Shown here: positions 1-6,334 of the stretch, piece by piece
Position numbering within the stretch: position 1 is the stretch's first letter
Layout of the letters: every line of letters begins with the position of its first letter
NCBI RefSeq assembly: GCF_020164555.1
Contig: NZ_JAIQZB010000024.1
Location: 1 to 49,933, forward strand
Source of the DNA: Salegentibacter lacus
Lineage (GTDB): Bacteria; Bacteroidota; Bacteroidia; Flavobacteriales; Flavobacteriaceae
Direction of reading: 5' to 3'
Length of the DNA: 49,933 bases
Translations under genes and position numbers: made by a program
The notes under the pieces: model-generated
What the model was told of the DNA's origin: nothing
Seen by the model: the letters and a program-made list of their open reading frames with translations, nothing else
Databases searched by the model: none

Positions 1-1
1 A

Positions 2-136
2 TTTGTAAAAGGTTTAAACTATGTAGAAGAAGGTATCAAAGCTTACCAAGAAAAAATACTACTTAATAAACAAAAAAGCTTATTCAAAATGGCAAAAGAA
101 ATGAACATGGTAATCAGCTATAAAACAACAACTTGA
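2..136 (+). CDS. C-terminal end of a truncated CDS, possibly a transposase
   Basis: An open frame runs from the window edge to a TGA at 134-136 and gives 44 residues ending in VISYKTTT. The piece is Lys-rich and looks helical (GIKAYQEKI, LFKMAKEMNM). This resembles the C-terminal tail of some Bacteroidetes transposases, but no catalytic motif lies in the visible part, so the identity is a guess. A dispersed palindromic repeat follows within 10 bp. Confidence 0.4.
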   Translation, partial: FVKGLNYVEEGIKAYQEKILLNKQKSLFKMAKEMNMVISYKTTT

Positions 137-142
137 AAAATA

Positions 143-218
143 CGTCAATGGTAATTTATTTCAGGATCTAAGTTCGAGGGTAGGACCTGTTAGAAGCTGA
201 AACAAGTTCAGCTTGACG
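143..218. repeat. Dispersed palindromic element, degenerate copy
   Basis: The left end reads CGTCA, then TTTCAGGATCTAA. The right end (193-218) is a hairpin, AGCTGAA-acaag-TTCAGCT, followed by TGACG. Outer ends CGTCA/TGACG are inverted. The same architecture recurs at 8682-8761, 12998-13061, 38373-38444 and 39818-39897. Confidence 0.7.
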
Positions 219-256
219 AAAATTTAACTTTTCGCGCAGTCTCGTAAAATCTCAAA

Positions 257-1159
257 ATGCTCAAAATCGCTTACCATCCCATCTATAAACATCCTTTACC
301 CGAAGGTCACCGTTTCCCGATGGAGAAATATGAGCTTCTACCCAGGCAATTACTTCATGAAGGAACTTGTAGTGAAGACAATTTTTTTGAACCAGACTTT
401 CCAGATGAAAAACACATTCTCAATGTTCACGATGCTGGTTATTTTGAACGATTACGCGATTTAAAACTCAGCAAAAAAGAAATTAGAAGAAGTGGATTTC
501 CACTTTCTGAAGCTTTGGTAAAACGAGAAATGATTATTGCCGATGGTACGATGAAAGCCGTACATTATTCCCTGGAAAATGGGATTTCTTTTAATATTGC
601 CGGTGGCACGCATCACGCATATACCAATCGTGCAGAAGCTTTTTGCTTGCTCAATGACCAGGCGATTGCTGCCAGGTATCTTCAGCAAAAAAAATTAGTC
701 GAAAAGATCCTTATCGTAGACCTGGACGTTCATCAGGGAAATGGTACCGCTGAGATTTTTCAGGAAGATTCTTCGGTTTTCACCTTTTCTATGCACGGTA
801 AAGGAAACTATCCCTTCAAAAAAGAAAAGTCAGACCTCGATATGGAAGTACCTGATGGCAGTGGTGATGACCAGTATTTAAAACTCCTAAAAGAAACTTT
901 ACCCGATCTAATTGAAAAACAGAAACCCGATTTTATCTTTTACCTGAGTGGAGTGGATATTTTAGAAACCGATAAACTGGGCCGACTTTCCTGCACGGTT
1001 AATGGCTGTAAAGAAAGAGACAGGTTTGTTTTGCAAACCTGTCACGATCTAAACATTCCCGTACAATGTAGTATGGGCGGCGGATATTCTAAAGAGATAA
1101 GAGTGATTATAGAAGCCCACGCCAATACATATCGACTGGCTCGCGAAATCTATTTTTGA
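257..1159 (+). CDS. Histone deacetylase-family (AcuC-like) zinc amidohydrolase
   Basis: Predicted cytoplasmic Zn-dependent deacetylase of the arginase/deacetylase fold. The 300 residues match a compact bacterial HDAC domain. Visible motifs are the active-site HH at 119-120 (GGTHHAY), the metal motif DLDVHQGNG at 155-163 with ligands D157 and H159, the third ligand D234 in SGVD, and the transition-state Tyr277 in GGGYS. All catalytic residues are present, so the enzyme should be active. Bacterial members deacetylate acetylated polyamines, acetoin-pathway compounds or proteins; the substrate here cannot be told. It stands alone, preceded by a palindromic repeat, and its 3' end overlaps the convergent ssb gene by 10 bp. 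The ATG at 257 is in line with the family N-terminus (KIAYHP). Confidence 0.88.
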   Translation: MLKIAYHPIYKHPLPEGHRFPMEKYELLPRQLLHEGTCSEDNFFEPDFPDEKHILNVHDAGYFERLRDLKLSKKEIRRSGFPLSEALVKREMIIADGTMKAVHYSLENGISFNIAGGTHHAYTNRAEAFCLLNDQAIAARYLQQKKLVEKILIVDLDVHQGNGTAEIFQEDSSVFTFSMHGKGNYPFKKEKSDLDMEVPDGSGDDQYLKLLKETLPDLIEKQKPDFIFYLSGVDILETDKLGRLSCTVNGCKERDRFVLQTCHDLNIPVQCSMGGGYSKEIRVIIEAHANTYRLAREIYF

Positions 1160-1485
1160 CCCATTAACAACAATTCGTTACATACAACTTCGGTGATATA
1201 ACGCTTTGTTCCGTCTTTATCATCCCAACTTCGGCTGGTAAGCTTTCCTTCTACTCCAACTTCTTTACCTTTATTCACATATTTCTCTACCAGCTCTGCG
1301 GTTTTGCCCCAGGCCACAATATTATGCCATTGAGTATCGGTTACACGCTCGCCGTTTCCATTCTTGTAATTCTCATTGGTAGCTACCGAAAATTTCGCCA
1401 GTTTTTTACCAGACTCCAGGTTTACGATCTCAGGCTCTCTTCCCACATTCCCGATCAACTGTACTTTGTTTCTAATAGTGCTCAT
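1150..1485 (-). CDS. ssb: Single-stranded DNA-binding protein, short form
   Basis: The 111 residues form essentially one OB-fold: NKVQLIGNVGREPEI at the N-terminus, TQWHNIVAWGKTAELVEKYVNKG in the middle (W-H-N-I is the classic SSB signature) and a final strand ending LLLMGQK. The usual Gly/Pro-rich linker and acidic C-terminal tip (DDDLPF-like) are absent, so the protein probably lacks the standard docking site for SSB partner proteins. Flavobacteria often carry a longer housekeeping SSB as well; this may be a secondary or competence-type copy (inference). A TATGTTTG box lies 48 bp upstream. Confidence 0.92.
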   Translation of the reverse strand: MSTIRNKVQLIGNVGREPEIVNLESGKKLAKFSVATNENYKNGNGERVTDTQWHNIVAWGKTAELVEKYVNKGKEVGVEGKLTSRSWDDKDGTKRYITEVVCNELLLMGQK

Positions 1486-1533
1486 AACGTATTAATTTAA
1501 AAAGCTGAAAATCGTTAGTTCATTTCAACAGGA

Positions 1534-1541
1534 CAAACATA
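1534..1541 (-). promoter_or_regulatory. Bacteroidetes-type -7 box (TATGTTTG) for ssb
   Basis: The plus strand reads CAAACATA, giving TATGTTTG on the minus strand, a match to TAnnTTTG. It implies a 5' UTR of roughly 40 nt. No TTG is seen at -33 spacing, so support rests on the -7 box alone. Confidence 0.5.
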
Positions 1542-1582
1542 GACCAGAAATTCTGCAGTAATCGGTTGGTAATTATTTGTTT

Positions 1583-1608
1583 ACGTTTAAAGACGTTTGT
1601 AAACGTTT
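1583..1608. promoter_or_regulatory. Three ACGTTT direct repeats at exact 10-bp spacing
   Basis: ACGTTT starts at 1583, 1593 and 1603, so all three copies lie on one face of the helix. An inverted GTTTAC (1579-1584) / GTAAAC (1599-1604) pair overlaps them. They lie upstream of the ssb -7 box and of the divergent VWA lipoprotein gene, as expected for an operator. The rest of the 218-bp divergent intergenic region is plain AT-rich DNA. Confidence 0.4.
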
Positions 1609-1703
1609 GGAAATGATTAGTTGTAAAATTAGCTCTCATCACCACGCAACCTTTTTATCTTTTTCGCATCTAATTAAAGAAAGGACTACTAAATTGAAAT
1701 AAA

Positions 1704-2912
1704 ATGGAAAAAGTCATTAAAGTATTTTTACTGTTTATACTTTTCATCGTCATTGGATGTAGTGAAGATGCCATAAATGGATCAGATGAAGGACCAGAGG
1801 CGTTAAGAGATTCTTACGGAGAGGCTTCTGGAGACGGTTCCGGAGAGCCTTCGGCTGAAAATCCTAATAACGGCAATGGCGATCCTGATTCATCGGGACT
1901 AATTACCGCCGGAGAATGGAACGACCTTGAAAACTGGAATTTTTGGCTTGATTTAAATAATAATCAGGATTTTGCTGAAAAAATATACCATTGGGAATTT
2001 TATTTTAATAACCGGGTTTCTGTGTCCGTAAAAAATATGAGTGCCTTGCCTGTTATAGATGCAATTATAGAATTAAAAAATAAACAGGATGCTACAGTAT
2101 GGTCTGCAAAATCAGATAATAAAGGAAAGGCCGAGTTATGGATAAATCCTTTTGAATCTTCCTCTAGTTTCGATATAAACGATTATTCGCTTTGGATAAA
2201 TGACGAAAAGATTAATACAAGTTTGAAAGGAATTGATCAGGGCGTAAATGAGCTTCAAATTAAAAATACGAATGTAGCTCCAAATAATGTTGAAATAGCA
2301 TTTATTGTTGATGCTACAGGCTCTATGTCAGACGAGCTGGAATTTTTAAAAGACGATTTGAAAAATATTATTCAGAAAGTAGAAAATTCAAATTCAAATC
2401 TTGATATTTTAACTTCATCGGTCTTCTATCGTGACGTTGAAGACGAATACGTTGTTAGACATTCAGGTTTTTCAAGTGATATAAATACCACTTTAGATTT
2501 CATTAATAATCAATCTGCAAACGGTGGCGGCGATTTTCCTGAAGCAGTTCACACAGCCCTAAATAGAGCATTAAACGAGTTACAGTGGTCTTCTAACGCA
2601 CGTACACGTTTGGCTTTTTTAATATTAGATGCACCACCGCATCATAACCAACAGGTTATTTCTGACATTCAAAATTCAATTAAAAACGCAGCTGAAAAAG
2701 GAATTAAACTTATACCTGTTACCGCAAGCGGCATAGATAAAGAAACTGAATTCCTTATGCGCTATTTTTCAATGGCTACTAATAGCACTTATGTATTTAT
2801 AACCGATCACAGTGGCATTGGCAATGATCATATTGAGCCCTCCATAGGTGAATATAAAGTAGAATTTTTAAATGAATTACTTATAAGATTAATTAAGAAA
2901 TATTCTGAATAG
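1704..2912 (+). CDS. VWA-domain lipoprotein
   Basis: Predicted outer-membrane or surface lipoprotein of 402 residues. A hydrophobic signal ends in a lipobox with Cys19 (IVIGCSED), followed by a low-complexity Gly/Ser/Asp/Glu/Pro linker (about 22-66). A beta-rich domain with a carboxypeptidase-regulatory-like look covers about 80-190. A von Willebrand A domain follows, with a MIDAS motif DATGSMS from D203. VWA domains bind protein ligands through a metal. The gene is monocistronic, with a small hairpin terminator downstream. No partner gene identifies its role. The first 65 residues are unusually rich in GSGE-type linker sequence. Confidence 0.8.
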   Translation: MEKVIKVFLLFILFIVIGCSEDAINGSDEGPEALRDSYGEASGDGSGEPSAENPNNGNGDPDSSGLITAGEWNDLENWNFWLDLNNNQDFAEKIYHWEFYFNNRVSVSVKNMSALPVIDAIIELKNKQDATVWSAKSDNKGKAELWINPFESSSSFDINDYSLWINDEKINTSLKGIDQGVNELQIKNTNVAPNNVEIAFIVDATGSMSDELEFLKDDLKNIIQKVENSNSNLDILTSSVFYRDVEDEYVVRHSGFSSDINTTLDFINNQSANGGGDFPEAVHTALNRALNELQWSSNARTRLAFLILDAPPHHNQQVISDIQNSIKNAAEKGIKLIPVTASGIDKETEFLMRYFSMATNSTYVFITDHSGIGNDHIEPSIGEYKVEFLNELLIRLIKKYSE

Positions 2913-2950
2913 TTAATCACCCTTAATCCAGGCCGGAAAGAAATTCCTCA

Positions 2951-2970
2951 AACAACTGGAAGTTGTTTTT
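2951..2970 (+). terminator. Intrinsic terminator after the VWA lipoprotein gene
   Basis: AACAACT-gga-AGTTGTT forms a perfect 7-bp stem followed by TTT. The stem is AT-rich, so strength is uncertain, but the position 38 bp after the stop codon fits. Confidence 0.5.
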
Positions 2971-3002
2971 CTCTAGAAGAAAGCTTTTCTTGTAGAAAAA
3001 AG

Positions 3003-3638
3003 ATGCAAAAGGAAGAACCCAAAGTCTGGTATGCCTGTTATGGTTCCAATTTATTAAAAGAACGCTTTAGCTGTTATATTGGTGGCGGCCGGCCGGCAAA
3101 CGCGAAAAGAGTTTATCCTGGTTGCACCAACAAAACCCAACCCGAAAAATCTAAAGGAATAATCATCAATGGCGAACTTTATTTCGCTAAATCTTCAAAG
3201 ACCTGGAGTGGCGGTGGCGCCGGATTTATAAAATCTGATTTTGATAAGAACACCAAAACCCTGGGCAGGATGTACCTCATCACCCGTCAACAATTTATAG
3301 ACCTGGTGCAACAGGAAATAAAATTTGAAGGTGATTTTGATATAGACCTCGAACAGGTGATAAAAAACCGTAGTTTAGATATGAAAAATAATTCCTGGTA
3401 CGGGAAAATTATCTACCTGGGCGAAGATGACAACTGCCCTATCTTCACTTTTACCAATGAAGATTATTTAAAAGATGAAATAAATCCACCGCACGAATTT
3501 TATCTAAAAATCATCATTGATGGTTTAAAAGAAACCTATAATTTGAGTGATGCTGAAATTGAAACTTATTTAAAGACAAAAGAAGGCATTAAAGGTTTCC
3601 CCATTGAAGCTGAAATATCCCAACTAATTAAATCCTAA
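3003..3638 (+). CDS. Gamma-glutamylcyclotransferase-like (GGCT/AIG2-type) protein
   Basis: The N-terminus carries WYACYGSNLL (residues 9-18), the YGSN substrate-cradle motif of the GGCT-like fold, followed by RFSCYIGGG. At 211 residues it is longer than minimal GGCT proteins (about 150), the extra length being C-terminal. Characterised relatives release 5-oxoproline from gamma-glutamyl peptides. The general acid Glu cannot be assigned without alignment, so activity is inferred only from fold. It is 21 bp upstream of a cupin gene on the same strand and probably co-transcribed. No signal peptide, so cytoplasmic. Confidence 0.65.
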   Translation: MQKEEPKVWYACYGSNLLKERFSCYIGGGRPANAKRVYPGCTNKTQPEKSKGIIINGELYFAKSSKTWSGGGAGFIKSDFDKNTKTLGRMYLITRQQFIDLVQQEIKFEGDFDIDLEQVIKNRSLDMKNNSWYGKIIYLGEDDNCPIFTFTNEDYLKDEINPPHEFYLKIIIDGLKETYNLSDAEIETYLKTKEGIKGFPIEAEISQLIKS

Positions 3639-3659
3639 TTGCCATAAAATTAAAAAACT

Positions 3660-4025
3660 ATGAAATCGGAAAAAGTAAATCTAGAAGATAAATTCGAGCT
3701 TTTTAATGAACATTGGACGCCTAAAATTATTGGCGAACTTAATGGGCAACAGGTGAAATTAGCAAAACTGAAAGGTGAATTTGTCTGGCACGATCACAAA
3801 GACGAAGATGAAATGTTCCTGGTTATCAAAGGAAGCCTGAAGATTGAATTTCGTGACAAGACCATTAATCTAAGTGAAGGCGAAATGTATATCGTTCCAA
3901 AAGGAGTTGAGCACAACCCAGTAGCATCAGAAGAAGCCTGGATATTGCTTTTTGAACCGGCCACTACTAAACATACGGGTGATGTAAAAGATAATCGTAG
4001 TGTAGAAAATCTAGATTGGATCTGA
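3660..4025 (+). CDS. Small single-domain cupin protein
   Basis: One cupin barrel in 121 residues. Motif 1 is seen as H44, H46 and an acidic cluster to E51, ending in IKG (57-58). Motif 2 is PKGVEHNP with H85. This gives the usual 3-His/1-Glu metal site. Small stand-alone cupins of this kind are sugar or amino-acid-derivative binding proteins, isomerases or dioxygenases; nothing here fixes the substrate. It follows the GGCT-like gene closely, suggesting a two-gene unit. Confidence 0.82.
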   Translation: MKSEKVNLEDKFELFNEHWTPKIIGELNGQQVKLAKLKGEFVWHDHKDEDEMFLVIKGSLKIEFRDKTINLSEGEMYIVPKGVEHNPVASEEAWILLFEPATTKHTGDVKDNRSVENLDWI

Positions 4026-4072
4026 TTATTAAGCTTTATCCATAAATTGTAGCTCTTAAGTATAGGGAAAGC

Positions 4073-4080
4073 TATCTTTG
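4073..4080 (+). promoter_or_regulatory. -7 box TATCTTTG upstream of the DEAD-like gene
   Basis: An exact TAnnTTTG match. It lies 68 bp before the ATG at 4149 and after the cupin stop, predicting a transcript with a roughly 60-nt leader. A TTG sits 23 bp upstream, slightly wide for the -33 element. Confidence 0.5.
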
Positions 4081-4148
4081 CAAACTTCAGAAGCTTTTGG
4101 TCCCTTGTTCAACGATTAAAAAAATCAAAAGCTCTAATAATAAATCTT

Positions 4149-4766
4149 ATGTCGTTTAAAAAACTGAATATTCCGCTTAAAGAAGCCCTGGAAAGACTGG
4201 AAATTGAAACACCACTTCCTTTTCAGAAACAAATTTTACCCAAAATAAAAAGCGGAAGAGATCTTTTTATAGTAGCCCCAGAAGGAACTGGAAAAACCAC
4301 AGCACTTGTAATTAGCACCATTCAAAAACTGGAAAGTGCTGCTTTTGAAGATGCTCCCAGGGCACTTATTTATGTTCAGGACAAAGAAGCCGCCCTGGCT
4401 CTGGAAGAGGAATTCAACAAATTCACCAGGTATATGGATTTGCGAATCTTTAGCGCCTTTGACGCTCCCGATATAGAAAAACAAAAAATTGAAATTTACG
4501 ATGGCGTAGATATCGTAATCGCCACGCCAAAAAAGTTATTCAAGCTTTTTAAAATCACCGGTATTAATGTAAGTAAGTTAAAAATCCTTGCGGTAGAAGA
4601 CGCAGAATTTCTAACCAAAAACAGCGATTATAACGATTTAATTAGAATACCGCAGCATATCACCAAATGCCAATATCTGGTTTTCGCCTCCACGATGAAT
4701 CCTAAAATTGAACGCCTAAAAGATTCCTTTATGTCTCGCGCTGAAATGCTAAGATTAAAGGTGTAA
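4149..4766 (+). CDS. Single-RecA-domain DEAD/DEAH-box helicase-like ATPase
   Basis: This 205-residue protein contains only the first RecA domain of a DEAD-box helicase. A Q-like motif is at PLPFQKQ (22-28), and Walker A is APEGTGKTT (43-51). Motif II is degenerate: VEDAEF (149-154) replaces DEAD. A motif III-like FAST occurs near 178. The second RecA domain, with motifs IV-VI and the arginine finger, is absent, and no second-half gene follows. Similar short proteins are known as flavobacterial 'DEAD/DEAH box helicases', so this is probably a conserved form rather than a fresh truncation. It may bind ATP or RNA without unwinding. It is followed at 22 bp by the DUF4174 gene. Confidence 0.8.
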   Translation: MSFKKLNIPLKEALERLEIETPLPFQKQILPKIKSGRDLFIVAPEGTGKTTALVISTIQKLESAAFEDAPRALIYVQDKEAALALEEEFNKFTRYMDLRIFSAFDAPDIEKQKIEIYDGVDIVIATPKKLFKLFKITGINVSKLKILAVEDAEFLTKNSDYNDLIRIPQHITKCQYLVFASTMNPKIERLKDSFMSRAEMLRLKV

Positions 4767-4788
4767 GAGATTTTTTGTATTTTACTGT

Positions 4789-5217
4789 ATGCTAAAATTT
4801 GTAAGCTTTTTTCTATTAATTCTATTAAGTACTATGGGTTTAAATGCACAAGATCTTACGAAACACCAATGGAAGGACCGCCTGATTTTGATTATTGCTG
4901 AAGATGAAAACAACGAAAAATTTCAGCAGCAACTTACGCAACTCCAAAAGCACCAAAAAGGATTAAAAGATCGAAAACTGGTTATTTACCGAATTCTACC
5001 TAAAAAATATAAGATCGCTTTTCAAGATAAAAACTGGAAAAATTCAGCTCAATTTTATAAAAAATATAAAGCTGAAGAAAGCGATTTCAGGATAATACTT
5101 ATTGGTTTGGACGGTGGAGAAAAACTGGATCAAACAAAAGTCCTTTCCGTAGAAAAACTATTCAACACCATAGATAGTATGCCCATGCGGCAAGCAGAAA
5201 TGCGGAAAAACAGATAA
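4789..5217 (+). CDS. Secreted DUF4174 family protein
   Basis: 142 residues with a Sec signal peptide (MLKFVSFFLLILLSTMGLNAQ, cleavage after NAQ at about residue 21). The mature part has alternating strands and helices (RLILIIAED near the start, FRIILIGLDGGEK near the end) and finishes with the MRQAEM pattern seen in DUF4174 proteins. The fold is thioredoxin-like by layout, but no CxxC is present. Function unknown; periplasmic location inferred. Probably co-transcribed with the DEAD-like gene 22 bp upstream. Confidence 0.72.
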   Translation: MLKFVSFFLLILLSTMGLNAQDLTKHQWKDRLILIIAEDENNEKFQQQLTQLQKHQKGLKDRKLVIYRILPKKYKIAFQDKNWKNSAQFYKKYKAEESDFRIILIGLDGGEKLDQTKVLSVEKLFNTIDSMPMRQAEMRKNR

Positions 5218-5386
5218 CTCCACAAACAGTATAAAAACCTGAAATTCAGCAATTATTCAGGATTTTCTTTATATTTATTGTAAAAGCAAGCAAACTGCCC
5301 TAAAATAAGCTCGCAAGGTGTTATAAATAATAAGAATCAATTTCGAGGTAAGTCCTGGAGTATCTAAATCTCAATTATCGAGTAGA

Positions 5387-5734
5387 ATGGAAAAATCCTG
5401 TTTGGAATGTGGCGATAAAATTGTGGGTCGTGTAGATAAAAAATTCTGCAGCGATTACTGCCGCAATGCACACCACAACAACCTAAACAAAGACAGGAAA
5501 AACCTGGTTAGAAATGTAAATAACCTGCTTCGCAAAAATTACCGGATTTTAGAAGAATTCAATCCAAAGGAAAAAACCACGATTAGTAAAAATAAATTAC
5601 TGGCACGTGGTTTCAATTTTGAATATTTTACCAGCATCTATACAACCAAAACCGGTAAAGTCTACTATTTTGTATACGATCAGGGATATCTTCCTTTAGA
5701 AAATGGAATTTACGCTTTGGTTAAACGCAATTAA
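5387..5734 (+). CDS. Small Zn-ribbon protein, unknown function
   Basis: 115 residues. An N-terminal zinc site is formed by CLEC (5-8) and C..DYC (near 21 and 25) followed by RNAHH, a zinc-knuckle-like pattern. The rest is a basic helix (NKDRKNLVRNVNNLLRKNY) and a beta-rich tail ending YALVKRN. The basic region and Zn site suggest nucleic-acid binding (inference). Its TAA stop interlocks with the stop of the convergent CBS gene at TTAA 5731-5734. The 170-bp region upstream shows no clear promoter. Confidence 0.65.
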   Translation: MEKSCLECGDKIVGRVDKKFCSDYCRNAHHNNLNKDRKNLVRNVNNLLRKNYRILEEFNPKEKTTISKNKLLARGFNFEYFTSIYTTKTGKVYYFVYDQGYLPLENGIYALVKRN

Positions 5735-6198
5735 TCTCCCCAATTATTACTTTTTAAACGTACAGCTGCCCTTAGCACATCACTCTGACTAATTTGCCCT
5801 ATAAGTTTGCCGTGTTCAACTATCGGGAATCTCCTAAACCGTTTTTCGATAAAGAGTTTTGCAGCATCCATCACATTCATATTTCCGTCTATAGTTTCCA
5901 CATCACAAGTCATCCGCTTGCCAACTGTAGAATCTTCTAACGGCATATTGTAATATTGGCTATCTGAAATTTGTTTCATACAATCCCCTTCAGAAATAAG
6001 CCCTATCAATTTATTATTATCGTCTACCACACACCCACCGGAAATTTTGTGTTTGGTAAGTTTTTCGGCAACATCTAAAATATTTTCGTGCTCCTTAAAA
6101 GTAACCAGTGAGGTACTCATATAATCTCTAACCAACATGGGTGCACTCTTCGGCTTCTCCGGTTCTGCCCTTTTTCCCTGAAAACTTTTAATACCCAT
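5731..6198 (-). CDS. Tandem CBS-domain protein
   Basis: 155 residues with two CBS domains, about 22-82 (VRDYMSTSLVTF ... GLISEGDCMKQI) and about 92-150 (RMTCDVETID ... GQISQSDVLRAA). A Bateman pair like this usually binds adenine nucleotides and senses energy charge, but nothing is fused to it. A short Lys/Pro-rich N-terminal extension precedes the first domain. A near-consensus TATATTTA box lies at 6226-6233 on the minus strand, about 28 bp upstream. The target protein cannot be inferred from the neighbours. Confidence 0.88.
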   Translation of the reverse strand: MGIKSFQGKRAEPEKPKSAPMLVRDYMSTSLVTFKEHENILDVAEKLTKHKISGGCVVDDNNKLIGLISEGDCMKQISDSQYYNMPLEDSTVGKRMTCDVETIDGNMNVMDAAKLFIEKRFRRFPIVEHGKLIGQISQSDVLRAAVRLKSNNWGD

Positions 6199-6334
6199 AA
6201 CTTAATTTTTTGATTACTAATAACTTAAATATAGGTAAAATTTAATTATTCTGAAAGCTTGCTTTCCTGTATTACAATTCCCTAAAATCTTAAGTATCTT
6301 TAAATCCTGTAAACCTTTTGTTTTTTTCTGAATT

